A stretch of DNA of 64,000 bases from Chlorella sorokiniana (Eukaryota > Chlorophyta > Trebouxiophyceae > Chlorellales > Chlorellaceae): assembly GCA_025917655.1 (NCBI GenBank), contig CP084613.1, positions 2,172,001-2,236,000 on the forward strand. Direction: 5' to 3'. The notes beneath the pieces are model-generated. The model was not told where the DNA came from. It worked only from the letters and a program-made list of their open reading frames with translations, and searched no databases. Numbering within the stretch: position 1 is the stretch's first letter; each line of letters opens with the position of its first letter. Both the position numbers and the translations under genes were made by a program. Shown piece by piece: positions 55,201 to 64,000 of the stretch.

Positions 55201-58144
55201 GTGGACGCGGTGCGCCAGCACAGCGCCACGCTGGTGGAGCAGGCGCAGCTGGTCAGCCAGGAGCTCATCCGCATGGCCATCCTGTGGCACGAGATGTGGC
55301 ACGAGGCGCTGGAGGAGGCCAGCCGCCTGTACTTTGGGGAGAGCAACGTGGAGGGCATGCTGTCCACGCTGCTGCCCCTGCACGACATGATGCGGCGGCA
55401 GGGGCCCACCACGCTCAAGGAGATCGCCTTTGTGCAGGTGGGGGTGTGGCGGTGGGTGTAATGGGTGTGGCGGTGGGTGTGGGCGGGAGGGGGCTGGCCT
55501 GGAGCTGGCGAGGTCCTGAGGGTGTGGGGGTGCGGGGCATGAGGCGTGGGTGTCTGGTGGAAAGGACGGCTCTCCTCCTGCGCCGGGGGCAGGAGGGGGC
55601 TGGCCTTGCAGCGCCGCGGCTCACGGTGCCCCCCGCAGGCGTATGGTCGTGAGCTGGACGAGGCGTACGAGTGGTGCCTCAAGTACCGCCAGTCTCGCAA
55701 GGAGGCGGAGCTGCACCAGGCCTGGGACCTGTACTACCACGTGTTCAAGCGCATCAACAAGCAGCTGCCCTCGCTGACCACCCTGGAGCTGCAGTACGTG
55801 GCCCCCGCACTGGTCCGCGCACAGGTGCGCCGCAGCCGCAGCTGCCTTCCCCCACCCCCCCCACACACACACCAGGCAGCCCGCCGGTGAGTGGCTGGCG
55901 GCTGTGCCCCTTGGTGGGCAGCGCCTCTGCTGCCCCAGCCCCAGCCCCACTGCGCCTCCCGGGCAGGGCCTGGAGCTGGCTGTGCCGGGGACGTACATCG
56001 CCGGCGAGCCGCTGGTCACCATCGCCGCCTTTGCGCCCCAGCTGCACGTCATCACCTCCAAGCAGCGCCCCGCAAGCTGGCCATCCACGGCTCCGACGGC
56101 GCCGAGTACGTCTTCCTGCTCAAGGGGCACGAGGACCTGCGCCAGGACGAGCGCGTGATGCAGCTGTTTGGCCTGGTCAACAACATGCTGGCCACAGACA
56201 GGCTGACCGCGGAGCGGGACCTGTCCATCGCGCGCTACGCCGTCATACCGCTCTCACCCAACTCCGGCCTCATTGGGTGCGCCCCCAGCGCTGGCGTTCT
56301 GTTTTGTGGGGGGGAGGCGGGGGGCTCTTGTGGCCGTGCATGGTGCGGCAGCACGTGGTGGGGGTGGGCGCGGTGTGCTGCCCTGGGCGCTGGGCGGCTG
56401 ACCCGGCTGAGCGCCGCCCTGCACCTGACCCCCCCCCACACACACACACACATGCGACCCCCAACTCCCGCCCCCGCAGCTGGGTGCCCAACACCGACAC
56501 CCTGCACGCGCTGATCCGGGAGTACCGCGACGCTCGCCGCATCCCGCTCAACGTGGAGCACCGCCTGATGCTGGGCATGGCCCCCGACTACGACCACCTC
56601 ACCGTCATCCAGAAGGTGGAGGTGTTTGAGCACGCCCTCGACTCCACCAGCGGTGAGCGCCCCGCAGCCCGCTGCCGGCACCTGCAGACAGCCACAGCCC
56701 GGCTGCGCTGCAGGGGGCTGGCCCGCACCGCGCGACGCTCTGCCTGCTGTGCCCCGCGTGATGCGCGCGCGCCCCCACCCCCACCCCCCACACCCGCACC
56801 GGTGCCTGCAGGCGAGGACCTGCACAAGGTGCTGTGGCTGAAGAGCCGCAGCAGCGAGGTGTGGCTGGAGCGGCGCACCGCCTACACGCGCTCCACCGCC
56901 GTCATGTCCATGGTGGGCTACATCCTGGGCCTGGGGGACAGGCACCCCTCCAACCTCATGCTGGACAGATACTCGGGTGGGTGGGTGGGAAGTGGGTGGG
57001 TGGGTGGGTGGGGGTACGCGGCAGCCACATGCACAGCCTGCCGCCTGCCGCCGCCCTTTCGGGGTAGGCTCGATGCGCTCCCCCCGCCCCTGCCAGCTCG
57101 CGTGCCCTCTGGGAACCCCCGTTACCCCCGGGCACACCGAGACCACCTCACCCCTGCAGGCAAGCTGCTGCACATTGACTTTGGCGACTGCTTCGAGGCC
57201 AGCATGCACCGAGACAAGTTCCCGGAGAAGGTCCCCTTCCGCCTCACCCGCATGATGGTCAAGGCAATGGAGGTGTCGGGCATAGAGGGCAACTTCAGGC
57301 AAGGCTGTGTGTGTGGGTGGTGCGGTGAGGGGGTGGGGTGGGGGTGGGGGTGGGGGCGCTAGCAAAGGGGGGTACCTGCACACGCTCGCTTAATGCGCCT
57401 GGCCAACTGAGCCCCTCCCAACAACGCCCCCCCACACACACACACATACATCCACACCCGCAGGGCCACGTGCAACGAGGTGATGCGCGTGCTGCGCTCC
57501 AACAAGGACAGCGTGATGGCCATGCTGGAGGCCTTTGTGCACGACCCCCTCATCAACTGGCGCCTGCTCAACACCGGGGACAACCTGCCCGACACCGCCG
57601 CGCAGCAGCAGCCACACACAGCCGGCCAGGAGGCGGCGGGCGGCGCCAACCCTGCCGGCGCTCTGAGCGGCGACGACGTGGTGGGCGGGGGCCGGGCGGC
57701 GCGCCGCCCCGCCGACCTGCGTGCGGCCCCGCGTCGCCCCCGCCGCGACCTCACCCGCGACCAGGTGATGGCGGCGTACGGCGGCATCGGCGACGCCACC
57801 GAGGTGCTGAACGAGCGCGCGGTGGCGGTGATGCTGCGCATGTCGCACAAGCTGACGGGGCGGGACGCTACGGCGGAGGGCGCCGCTGTCCCCGCCGACC
57901 CGGACAGCGTGTCGCAGCAGGTGCAGCGCCTCATCGCGCTGGCCACCTCCAACGAGGCCCTCTGCCAGAGCTACATCGGCTGGTGCCCCTGTGAGCGCCG
58001 CAGCGGGGCTGGGGGGCCGGGCTGGGCGGGAGGAGGGGGTATGCTGGCCTGCAGCTGCTTGCAGCGCAGCCATTGAGGCACAGCTCGACTGAACGCTGCT
58101 CATGGCGCCGCCTTCCTGCCCCCCGCCCATCCGCAGTTTGGTAG
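46280..58144 (+). CDS. TOR: TOR (target of rapamycin) PI3K-like protein kinase
   Basis: Many exons, domains in plant TOR order. Exon 1 (46280-46370) is [24 protein letters not shown] repeats follow ([91 protein letters not shown]). The FAT region spans about 52130-54900. The FRB domain begins [20 protein letters not shown] (from about 55261); the serine equal to human Ser2035 is at 55321-55323, with EWCLKYR following. The kinase has [20 protein letters not shown], catalytic loop [14 protein letters not shown] and [10 protein letters not shown], then [14 protein letters not shown] ends [12 protein letters not shown]; the last intron (57991-58136) splits the codon for F, and the final coding piece is 8 bases. 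Several frame switches occur (for example about 46630 and about 46850) inside conserved sequence. TOR with RAPTOR and LST8 couples nutrients to growth. Confidence 0.97.
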
Positions 58145-58626
58145 CACCGCCTGGCGTTTACACCCGCCCCCACCCCACCTCATGCCTGCGAACCCGCAAG
58201 AGCAAGCCAGGGTGTACCGATCTCAGTTGCTGCCTCTCCATGCTGTCCCAGCCCTGCCAGCTTTTCCCGCTGCTCCCACGACCGCGCTTGACCAATTTTC
58301 CCCCAACACGCGCTCACACCTGCTGCTGTGCAGCAAACGCACAGGCAAATATGGAAGCCTGTGGAAGCCTCCAGGCACAATCAGTCACAGTCCAACAAAG
58401 AGAACAACAGCTAGTATCATCAAATGCTGCGGCACAGTGCTGTATCGCTCAGATCGCACAAATAGGCGCGGGGGGAAAGGGGGTTGGGTGCGGCAACAGG
58501 CATCCAAGGGGCGGGGCAGTGCTCGCTGGCGGTGTCGAGGCATGGCACCAGGCAGCTGTTGACCTGCAGGGCTCTGCGGGCCCGGCACTAGGGCGGTGCA
58601 TGGCCCACGGCAGCGGTACAGTCCCC
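58145..58626. other. Convergent intergenic region after TOR
   Basis: 482 bases between the TOR stop and the stop of the next minus-strand gene. It is lower in GC than the coding DNA, consistent with 3' untranslated sequence. Confidence 0.4.
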
Positions 58627-61142
58627 TCAGCAGCGGTACAGGTCCTCCATGGCCGCCGGCGCCCGCTTCAGGAAGGAGCTGCGTGACCTGGGCTGCGCCT
58701 GCGCCGCCGACGCCCGCAGCGGGGAGGCCCGCTTGCGCGCCGCAGCAGGCTGGGGGTGCGAGGCCCGCAGGCCCACGCCCGCGCTGCCCCTGGTGGCCAT
58801 GAACTGAGCCACACCGTCGGCCTGGCGAGGGCTGCCTGCCGCCAGCTGCGACACCGCCGCTGACAGGGAGGACAGCAGCGGGTTGTGCGGCGCCTTCTTG
58901 CGGCAGGTTGGAGGAGCAGAGCCGCCGCGCGTGGGAGCGCCCCGCTGTCGTCGCCGGCGCTGCCCTCGTTTTCGCTGGCAAGGGCCAGCGCCTGCAGCGC
59001 GCGGCGGGCGGCGAGCGCGCGGCGGGGGCGGCAGCTCCGGCTGCAGCACCCGCTCCAGCGGGTCGCCCTCCTCGGGGCGGCTGCCCAGGTAGTCGCGCAG
59101 CCTGTGTGTGGGGGGACGAGGGAGGGAGGCACACGGGACGGATGGATGAGCCAGGGGAGCAGAGTGCGGGGTGGCGCGTCGGCAGCGGGAGGCGGCGCAT
59201 GCGCCAGCCTGGGTGCACCACCCACCGGCTCTCCCCCTCCGAGGCTGTGGCGTAGGGGGCTGGCGGGTCAGCTTCAGGGCTGTCTGCGGAGCCGAGGCTG
59301 CAGCTGGGGGCTGGGCGGGGGAACCGCCGTGTCGCCCGAGTCGTCGCTGGAGCGGGGCGTGGCGTTGGAGCTGCGCCGCACCAGGTCGGTGATGTCTGGG
59401 GGGGGGCATTACATGTGCACCTTGGTGCCACCATCAACCCTCACAACCATGCCGCAAGTGCCTGTCTTATCCGGAGGTTTGTTTTGTCAGGGTGGGCGTT
59501 TTGGGCGGACACGCTCCACTCCCGCGCCCTCCCCTCACCTTGATGGTGCGCAGGCAGATGCTCATGCGTGCGCGCTCCTGCTGCAGGGGCACGGCGAGGC
59601 CGCCCTCCGCCGCCATGCCCTCCAGCTGCTGCTGCAGCGCGGCCAGCTGGAGCGCCACGTCGGCATGCTCCCCGCCCGGCTGCTCTGCAGCCGCCGCCTT
59701 GCCGTCGCGAGCTCCTCCCGCAGCGCCTGCGCCTGGTCCTCCGCCGCTGCCAGCTCCTGGCGCCACCGCCGCGCCTCCGCCACGGCAGCATCCCGCTGCT
59801 GCTCAGCCTGCTGCACCAGCTTGTGAGCGGCAGATTTCTGCAGTGCAGGGGGTCCCAGCGCGGCGCATGGCACAGCTGCACCAGTGGGCAGGCCCAGCAA
59901 CGCCCAGGCGCAAGGCCACCCTTCGGGCGCCGGTACTGCACCTGTCAACCCAACCCAGGCAGGCAGGCAGGCAGGCGGGCGCGCATCCCACCTCAGCATG
60001 CAGCTCGTGTATCAGGCCTCCAAAGAACTGCACGCATGGGGAGTCAGGGTTCAGCGGGGCCGCTGCTGCCCCGGGCTGCAAGAACCACACAGAAGCGGGG
60101 GCCCTAGGCACTGGGAACACCCGGCGGCACCGCACCTCCTCCACACGCTGGAGCTGGGTGGTGGGCAGGCAGGTGACGTGGAGCAGGCGCACCGCCAGAA
60201 CCTGCGACGGCGGCACCAGTGCATGTCGGGAACAAGCATGCGCAGGCAGGCACACACCAACCATGCCCGCCGCCCTTTTGGCTCCCCATCCCCGCCCCGC
60301 CCTACCGCCCGCCTGCACGCACCGCGCCCCATCACGCAAGGCAGGCGTGCACCTTGTCGGGCCAGCGGCTGTTGCAGATGGCTCCGTCCACTTGCTCCCA
60401 GGACGCGCCCGCCGCCGACCAGCCAGCCGAGCCGGGGGCGCCCAGCCCCAGCCGGTCGGTGGTGGCGCTGGCGCAGAGCAGCAGCCCGTCGGCGGCCAGG
60501 GAGGCCAGAGCGATGCGCCTGCCGTCGCGCATCACCCTGAACAACGCCTCGGGATCCAGCGACTCAACGGCGTAGTCGCCCGCGTGGGTGTGCCACCCAG
60601 AGGAGCCTGGTTGGGGGAAGGGGCGGGGGGACGGGTGGGGTGGGGGCGGGGGGGGGGAGGGGTCCCGGCGAGCGCCAGCCAGAGCCAGGGAGGGCGGTAC
60701 ACGCATGGTGGGCCCCGGCGGTGCGCTCACCCCGCGAGCTCCAGTCGGTAGTGACGGTGGCCAGGCCCCAAGACCCTGTGTCCACGCTGCGCCGCGCCGC
60801 CAGCAGCTCGTCGCAGTCGAAGACAAGGGCCACCACCGCGCCCGGCCGCAGCGACTCCAGGGCAGCGTCCACCTCAGCAAAGCGTCGGCGTGGCGCAGCC
60901 AGCCGCTCCTCACCTTCCAGCCTGTCATAGATGCGGGCCTTGCGGGGGCCCGAGCTGTACATGGACCCGCACGCTGGACAGGAGCCTGGTGGGAGGGCGC
61001 TGCCAGCTCCACGTGGCGGCAGCGGTGGCGCAGGGATGAGACTGATGCCGCCCTGGTACAGCCGTGCAGGCGCGACTGCAGACGCCACAAATGGGGCCTC
61101 TTGCGCTCCTAAGTAATTCAGGACTGGGTGCACAGTCATCAT
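58627..61142 (-). CDS. Unrecognised protein: globular head, coiled coil, basic tail
   Basis: The ATG at 61142 opens MMTVHPVLNYLGAQEAPFVA. The next parts are IYDRLEGEERLAAPRRRFAE and GAVVALVFDCDELLAARRSV, then after an intron GWHTHAGDYAVESLDPEALF, RIALASLAADGLLLCASATT and SWEQVDGAICNSRWPDK. Short exons LAVRLLHVTCLPTTQLQRVE and FFGGLIHELHAE lead into a coiled coil, HKLVQQAEQQRDAAVAEARR and AAAEDQAQALREELATARRR. The tail is Pro/Ser/Arg-rich with TDLVRRSSNATPRSSDDSGD and ends FLKRAPAAMEDLYRC. Beta-rich head, single coiled coil, basic tail is the layout of the XRCC4/XLF/PAXX group, but no diagnostic motif supports that, so I leave it unnamed. Frame switches are likely in the tail exons. Confidence 0.5.
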
Positions 61143-61733
61143 ACAGGGCCCTCAGCCTATGAACAGGCAGCAACAGGCGACCGAGCAGCGGCGAGCGCAG
61201 CCAGCCCCTCTCACCCGAGTGTTCAAGACCGCTGGCGCCTCCTCGACCTTGGTGGGAGATCAGAAAGTCGTCTGGTTGAAATGGCAGCTTCGGTCGGTGG
61301 GAACAGGAGGCCCTCGTTCCTGTGCGCTCTACCACGCTCCTCGCCTCTTCAAACGCAGGACAAGCAGTCGCAAGCTGTGGGCGCGTGGTCAATCAAAATT
61401 GAACGCCTTGGAGTTCCTAGTTTTTCACCAACAACGGTTTGAGTGGAGAAATGGACACAGCGTGCGCAGCAGGCTGGTTTGAGAATGCATAGCCCTTCCT
61501 GAGCCTTGCGAAGTGCTGAAACTTTCCCTGCCCCTCGAGGCGTGTATCGTCGCCATAGGCTTCAGGAACTTCACTGCCGAACAGGCTTCGAATGTCTGCC
61601 CAAAGACGGACAACTCTCACCTCGCGGCGTCGTTCCAACGGTACCGGACAGCGACGCCTGGGGGCGGTCAAGCTGCAGAGTCCGCTGGCGAGGGAAGGGG
61701 AGGCAGGTGCAGACAGCTGGCGGTTGCTTGTCC
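61143..61733. other. Divergent upstream region
   Basis: It lies between the two coiled-coil genes. Plus-strand open frames here (for example from 61278 to 61442) could be leader or untranslated exon sequence of the next gene, but no join is supported. Confidence 0.35.
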
Positions 61734-63602
61734 ATGGCCGCTTGCCGCTTAAAGTTCCACAGCGCGTATGCTTCTCTTATCACACTGACACATGCCTTGT
61801 GTGCAGAGTCACCATGCAGCAGTTCTGAGCCAGCATCTTTGCTTACAACGCCGCAAGACCAGTCCCCGGTGGTGGCACCGCTGACCGCGACGCCCCCATC
61901 AGTAGCAGCAGCCGACAGCCTCACAGAGTTTAGCCGCCAATTGACAGCCAGTCGTAGCGCGGATCGCTGGCTGGAGGAGCAGGAGCGCCAGAAAACCAGT
62001 CTGCAAGGCACGAATACCCTTCTTGTGCGCCGTTACGATTGATGCCCAACAACCAACACCCATGCTCCCGACAACCTCAGGAACTGCTCCTGCCTGCTTT
62101 GCTCTGCAGCGGCTCGAAGCGCACAGGGCTCGGCAGCAGCCGTCAGCCTTTCGCCCCTGGGCTCGCAGGCGGTGGAGTCGGCGGCGTCGCAGGTAGTGCA
62201 CAAGGCGCTGAGCTTCATCACAGACCAGGCACCCGCGCAGCAGCGGGCGGCGGCGGCTGAGCAGGGGCCAGCCGCCTCCTTCAAGCCTGGCTTCGACTCG
62301 CAGTCCTTCCTGGACAAGGTGTGTCTTGCCTTCTGGTCCCCCGCCGCCGTCAGGGCCTGCCTTGCTGCGGGTGAGCTTGGTGGCCCCGGTTGCCTGCAGG
62401 GCATGGACGCCATCAGCGGCGTGGGCAAGCTGATGGAGGGCTTTGCCATCACCCTGGACACCGTCATCGGGCAGGCCTTTGAGGACTGGGGCACCCCTTC
62501 ACAGCCCGGCCGCGCTGCCAAGCCCAGGCGACCCGCTGCTGCCACCTTCACCGCTGCGCCGGCCCCGCCTGCCACCTCGGCTGCGGCTCCAGCACCCGCA
62601 CATCCGCCCGCGCCCCTGCAGCCGACGGTGCCAGGCAGCTCAGCTGCTGCGGGGGGCTTGCCAGCTCCGGGCAGGGTGACTGGGACAGCCTTGGTGCGTT
62701 TGGCGGCAAAGAGAACTTGCGGGCAGCAGCCCAGACAAGCGGCAGGCAGCAGAGCGCAGCACCCAGCCGCCAGCCTCACATCACCAGCTTCATGAGCAAG
62801 CTGGATGCTGCTTCGGAGCAGGAGGTGGCGGAGTGGCGGCGCCGTGCGCGGCAGCTGGCCTCCGAGCTCCAGCGCGTCCGGGCGCAGCAGGAGGAGTACC
62901 AGCGGCTGAGGTGGGTGGCGCTCGTGGAAGGGTGGGGCGCCGTTGGGCCAGTGCGGCGGGGTGGGGAGGAGCTGCGTGTGCTTGGCGGCTCCAGCACAGG
63001 TGACCCGGCTCCCTGAGCATGCCTTCAACCTTGGTGGCCTGCAGGCTGCAGTACGAGAAGCTGCAGCAGGACCTGCAGCGCACCAGCACACCGCGGCCAG
63101 CCGCCTAGCGCAGGAGAACAGCGCCCTCAAGTCGCGCGCAGCAGACCCGGCTGGCGGGGGGTGGATGACCCGCTCGCCGCACAGCAGGTGGCCTGCCAGA
63201 TGGAGGCCCTGCTGCTGGAGAAGTCCAAGCTGGTGCAGGAGAACGACCGCCTCCTGCGTGAAAACACGGGGCTGCAGGTGAGAGGCGCGGCGGAGCCCAA
63301 GCCCATGCAACACTCCGTTGGAGGCTGCGCCTCGTCCGGCGGTCTGCCAACGCGCCCGCGGAACCCAACCCAGCCACTCCTGCATGTTTCCTGCTCTGCA
63401 GGAGCTGTTGGAGTTCACAGTGCAGCACCATGCGCAGCTGGCGGGCGACGGCGAGCTGTTTGGGTATGAAGAGGGTGACAACGTGTTGGCCGGCGAAGCG
63501 GCCGCGCTACCTGGCGGTTCGGTGTCCCACCCTGAAGATGGGCTGGGAGCTCTTGACACAGGGGAGGCTCCAGCACTGGTAGTTCCTCCCGTGGTTGTCT
63601 GA
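61734..63602 (+). CDS. Unrecognised coiled-coil protein
   Basis: A likely start is the ATG at 61734, MAACRLKFHSAYASLITLTH. The first exon ends ADSLTEFSRQLTASRSADRW and LEEQERQ. Later exons give VESAASQVVHKALSFITDQA, FKPGFDSQSFLDK and MDAISGVGKLMEGFAITLDT, then an Ala/Pro-rich linker. A coiled coil follows: FMSKLDAASEQEVAEWRRRA, LASELQRVRAQQEEYQRL and LQYEKLQQDLQRT. After a frame switch at a run of six G's about 63156 come MEALLLEKSKLVQENDRLLR and ENTGLQELLEFTVQHHAQLA. It ends in an acidic tail with a stop at 63602. The leucine heptads are clear, but the family is not recognised; a scaffold or tethering role is only a guess. Confidence 0.5.
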
Positions 63603-64000
63603 CTGTCCTACTCCAGCTTGTTTCTATGCGTTGAGGGTAGCCAGGAAGTTCCACTGATGATGCGCGCTGCGCCCGCGGAACGTCTCGGCCCCAGCATGCA
63701 TGCCCTCGTGTGGTGCTGCCGGCCTTCTAGAAGGTGTACAGAAACTTGAGGCCCACGTCCAGACTTTTAGTTTGCAAGCAGCCCGCTCCAAACGGCGGCG
63801 TTATCTTCTTCTGTCGACTTTCACAATGTCAGGTGTTACCAGCACAAGCGGGCGGCTCATCGATCTCACATGTAGCAGTAGTAGTAGTCCGTTCTACGGA
63901 ATGCGCTGGCACGGCAGCATGCGGGGTTTTCCTCGTTTGCGGTGTGCAACGCAGCGCCAGCTGCGGGTGCAGCCTGTGGCGTCCTTAGGAAATAAGAAAT
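63603..64000. other. 3' flank to the window edge
   Basis: 398 bases after the coiled-coil gene. A plus-strand open frame (63734-63988) has no recognisable content. Nothing else was seen. Confidence 0.35.

Noticed and set aside
46280-58144. TOR region read as a set of separate genes or as a pseudogene
   Set aside because: The frame switches are single-base and lie between well conserved blocks, and FRB, kinase and FATC motifs are intact, which fits one active gene with assembly errors.
1-64000. Transposon, viral remnant, CRISPR array, tRNA or rRNA gene
   Set aside because: I found no reverse transcriptase, transposase, integrase or capsid-like sequence, no long terminal or inverted repeats, no evenly spaced direct repeats beyond the 39-base unit, and no cloverleaf with a GGTTCRA box. 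An automated scan could still find a small RNA that I missed.

Overview
This is nuclear DNA of a green alga. It is GC-rich, its genes are dense and cut by many short GT-AG introns, and several genes are followed by TGTAA, the usual green-algal polyadenylation signal. The gene set fits a photosynthetic eukaryote: a chloroplast RH39-type RNA helicase, a pTAC3-like plastid nucleoid protein, a DUF3082-like plastid membrane protein and a fused plant-type DEP1. A chlorophyte, probably a trebouxiophyte (Chlorella lineage), is the best guess. I see no bacterial operon, phage, CRISPR array or intact transposon.

Layout (strand in brackets): CstF-64-like RRM protein, partial (-); ISD11 (+); cyclin (-); XAP5/XCT (-); NUP35 (+); membrin SNARE (-); DEP1 (+); F-box protein (+); TLDc protein (-); methylmalonyl-CoA epimerase (+); POT1 (-); VTC1-like (-); RH39 (+); DUF3082-like (-); long tRNase Z (+); MTHFR-like (+); ubiquitin-like-fold protein (-); BOU-type mitochondrial carrier (+); bestrophin (-); pTAC3-like SAP protein (-); LSM12 (-); RBM25 (+); TFIIH p52/TFB2 (-); TOR kinase (+, about 11.9 kb); an unrecognised coiled-coil protein (-); a second coiled-coil protein (+). 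That is 26 genes in 64 kb, mostly alternating in strand, so that neighbours share short divergent promoters or converge with short 3' ends.

The genes do not form one pathway. Recurrent themes are RNA processing (CstF-64, XCT, RBM25, LSM12, RH39, tRNase Z), growth control and transcription (TOR, TFB2, cyclin), organelle metabolism (ISD11, epimerase, MTHFR-like, carrier, DEP1), phosphate and anion handling (VTC1-like, bestrophin) and telomere protection (POT1).

Many genes show conserved protein continuing in a neighbouring reading frame where no intron can explain the change. The switch usually falls at a run of G or C, so I read most of these as base-calling indels in a draft assembly rather than as pseudogenes. 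Genes with no such break, where all exon phases agree, include ISD11, XCT, NUP35, the epimerase and the MTHFR-like gene. Exon limits given to the base were read by eye from splice sites and phase.
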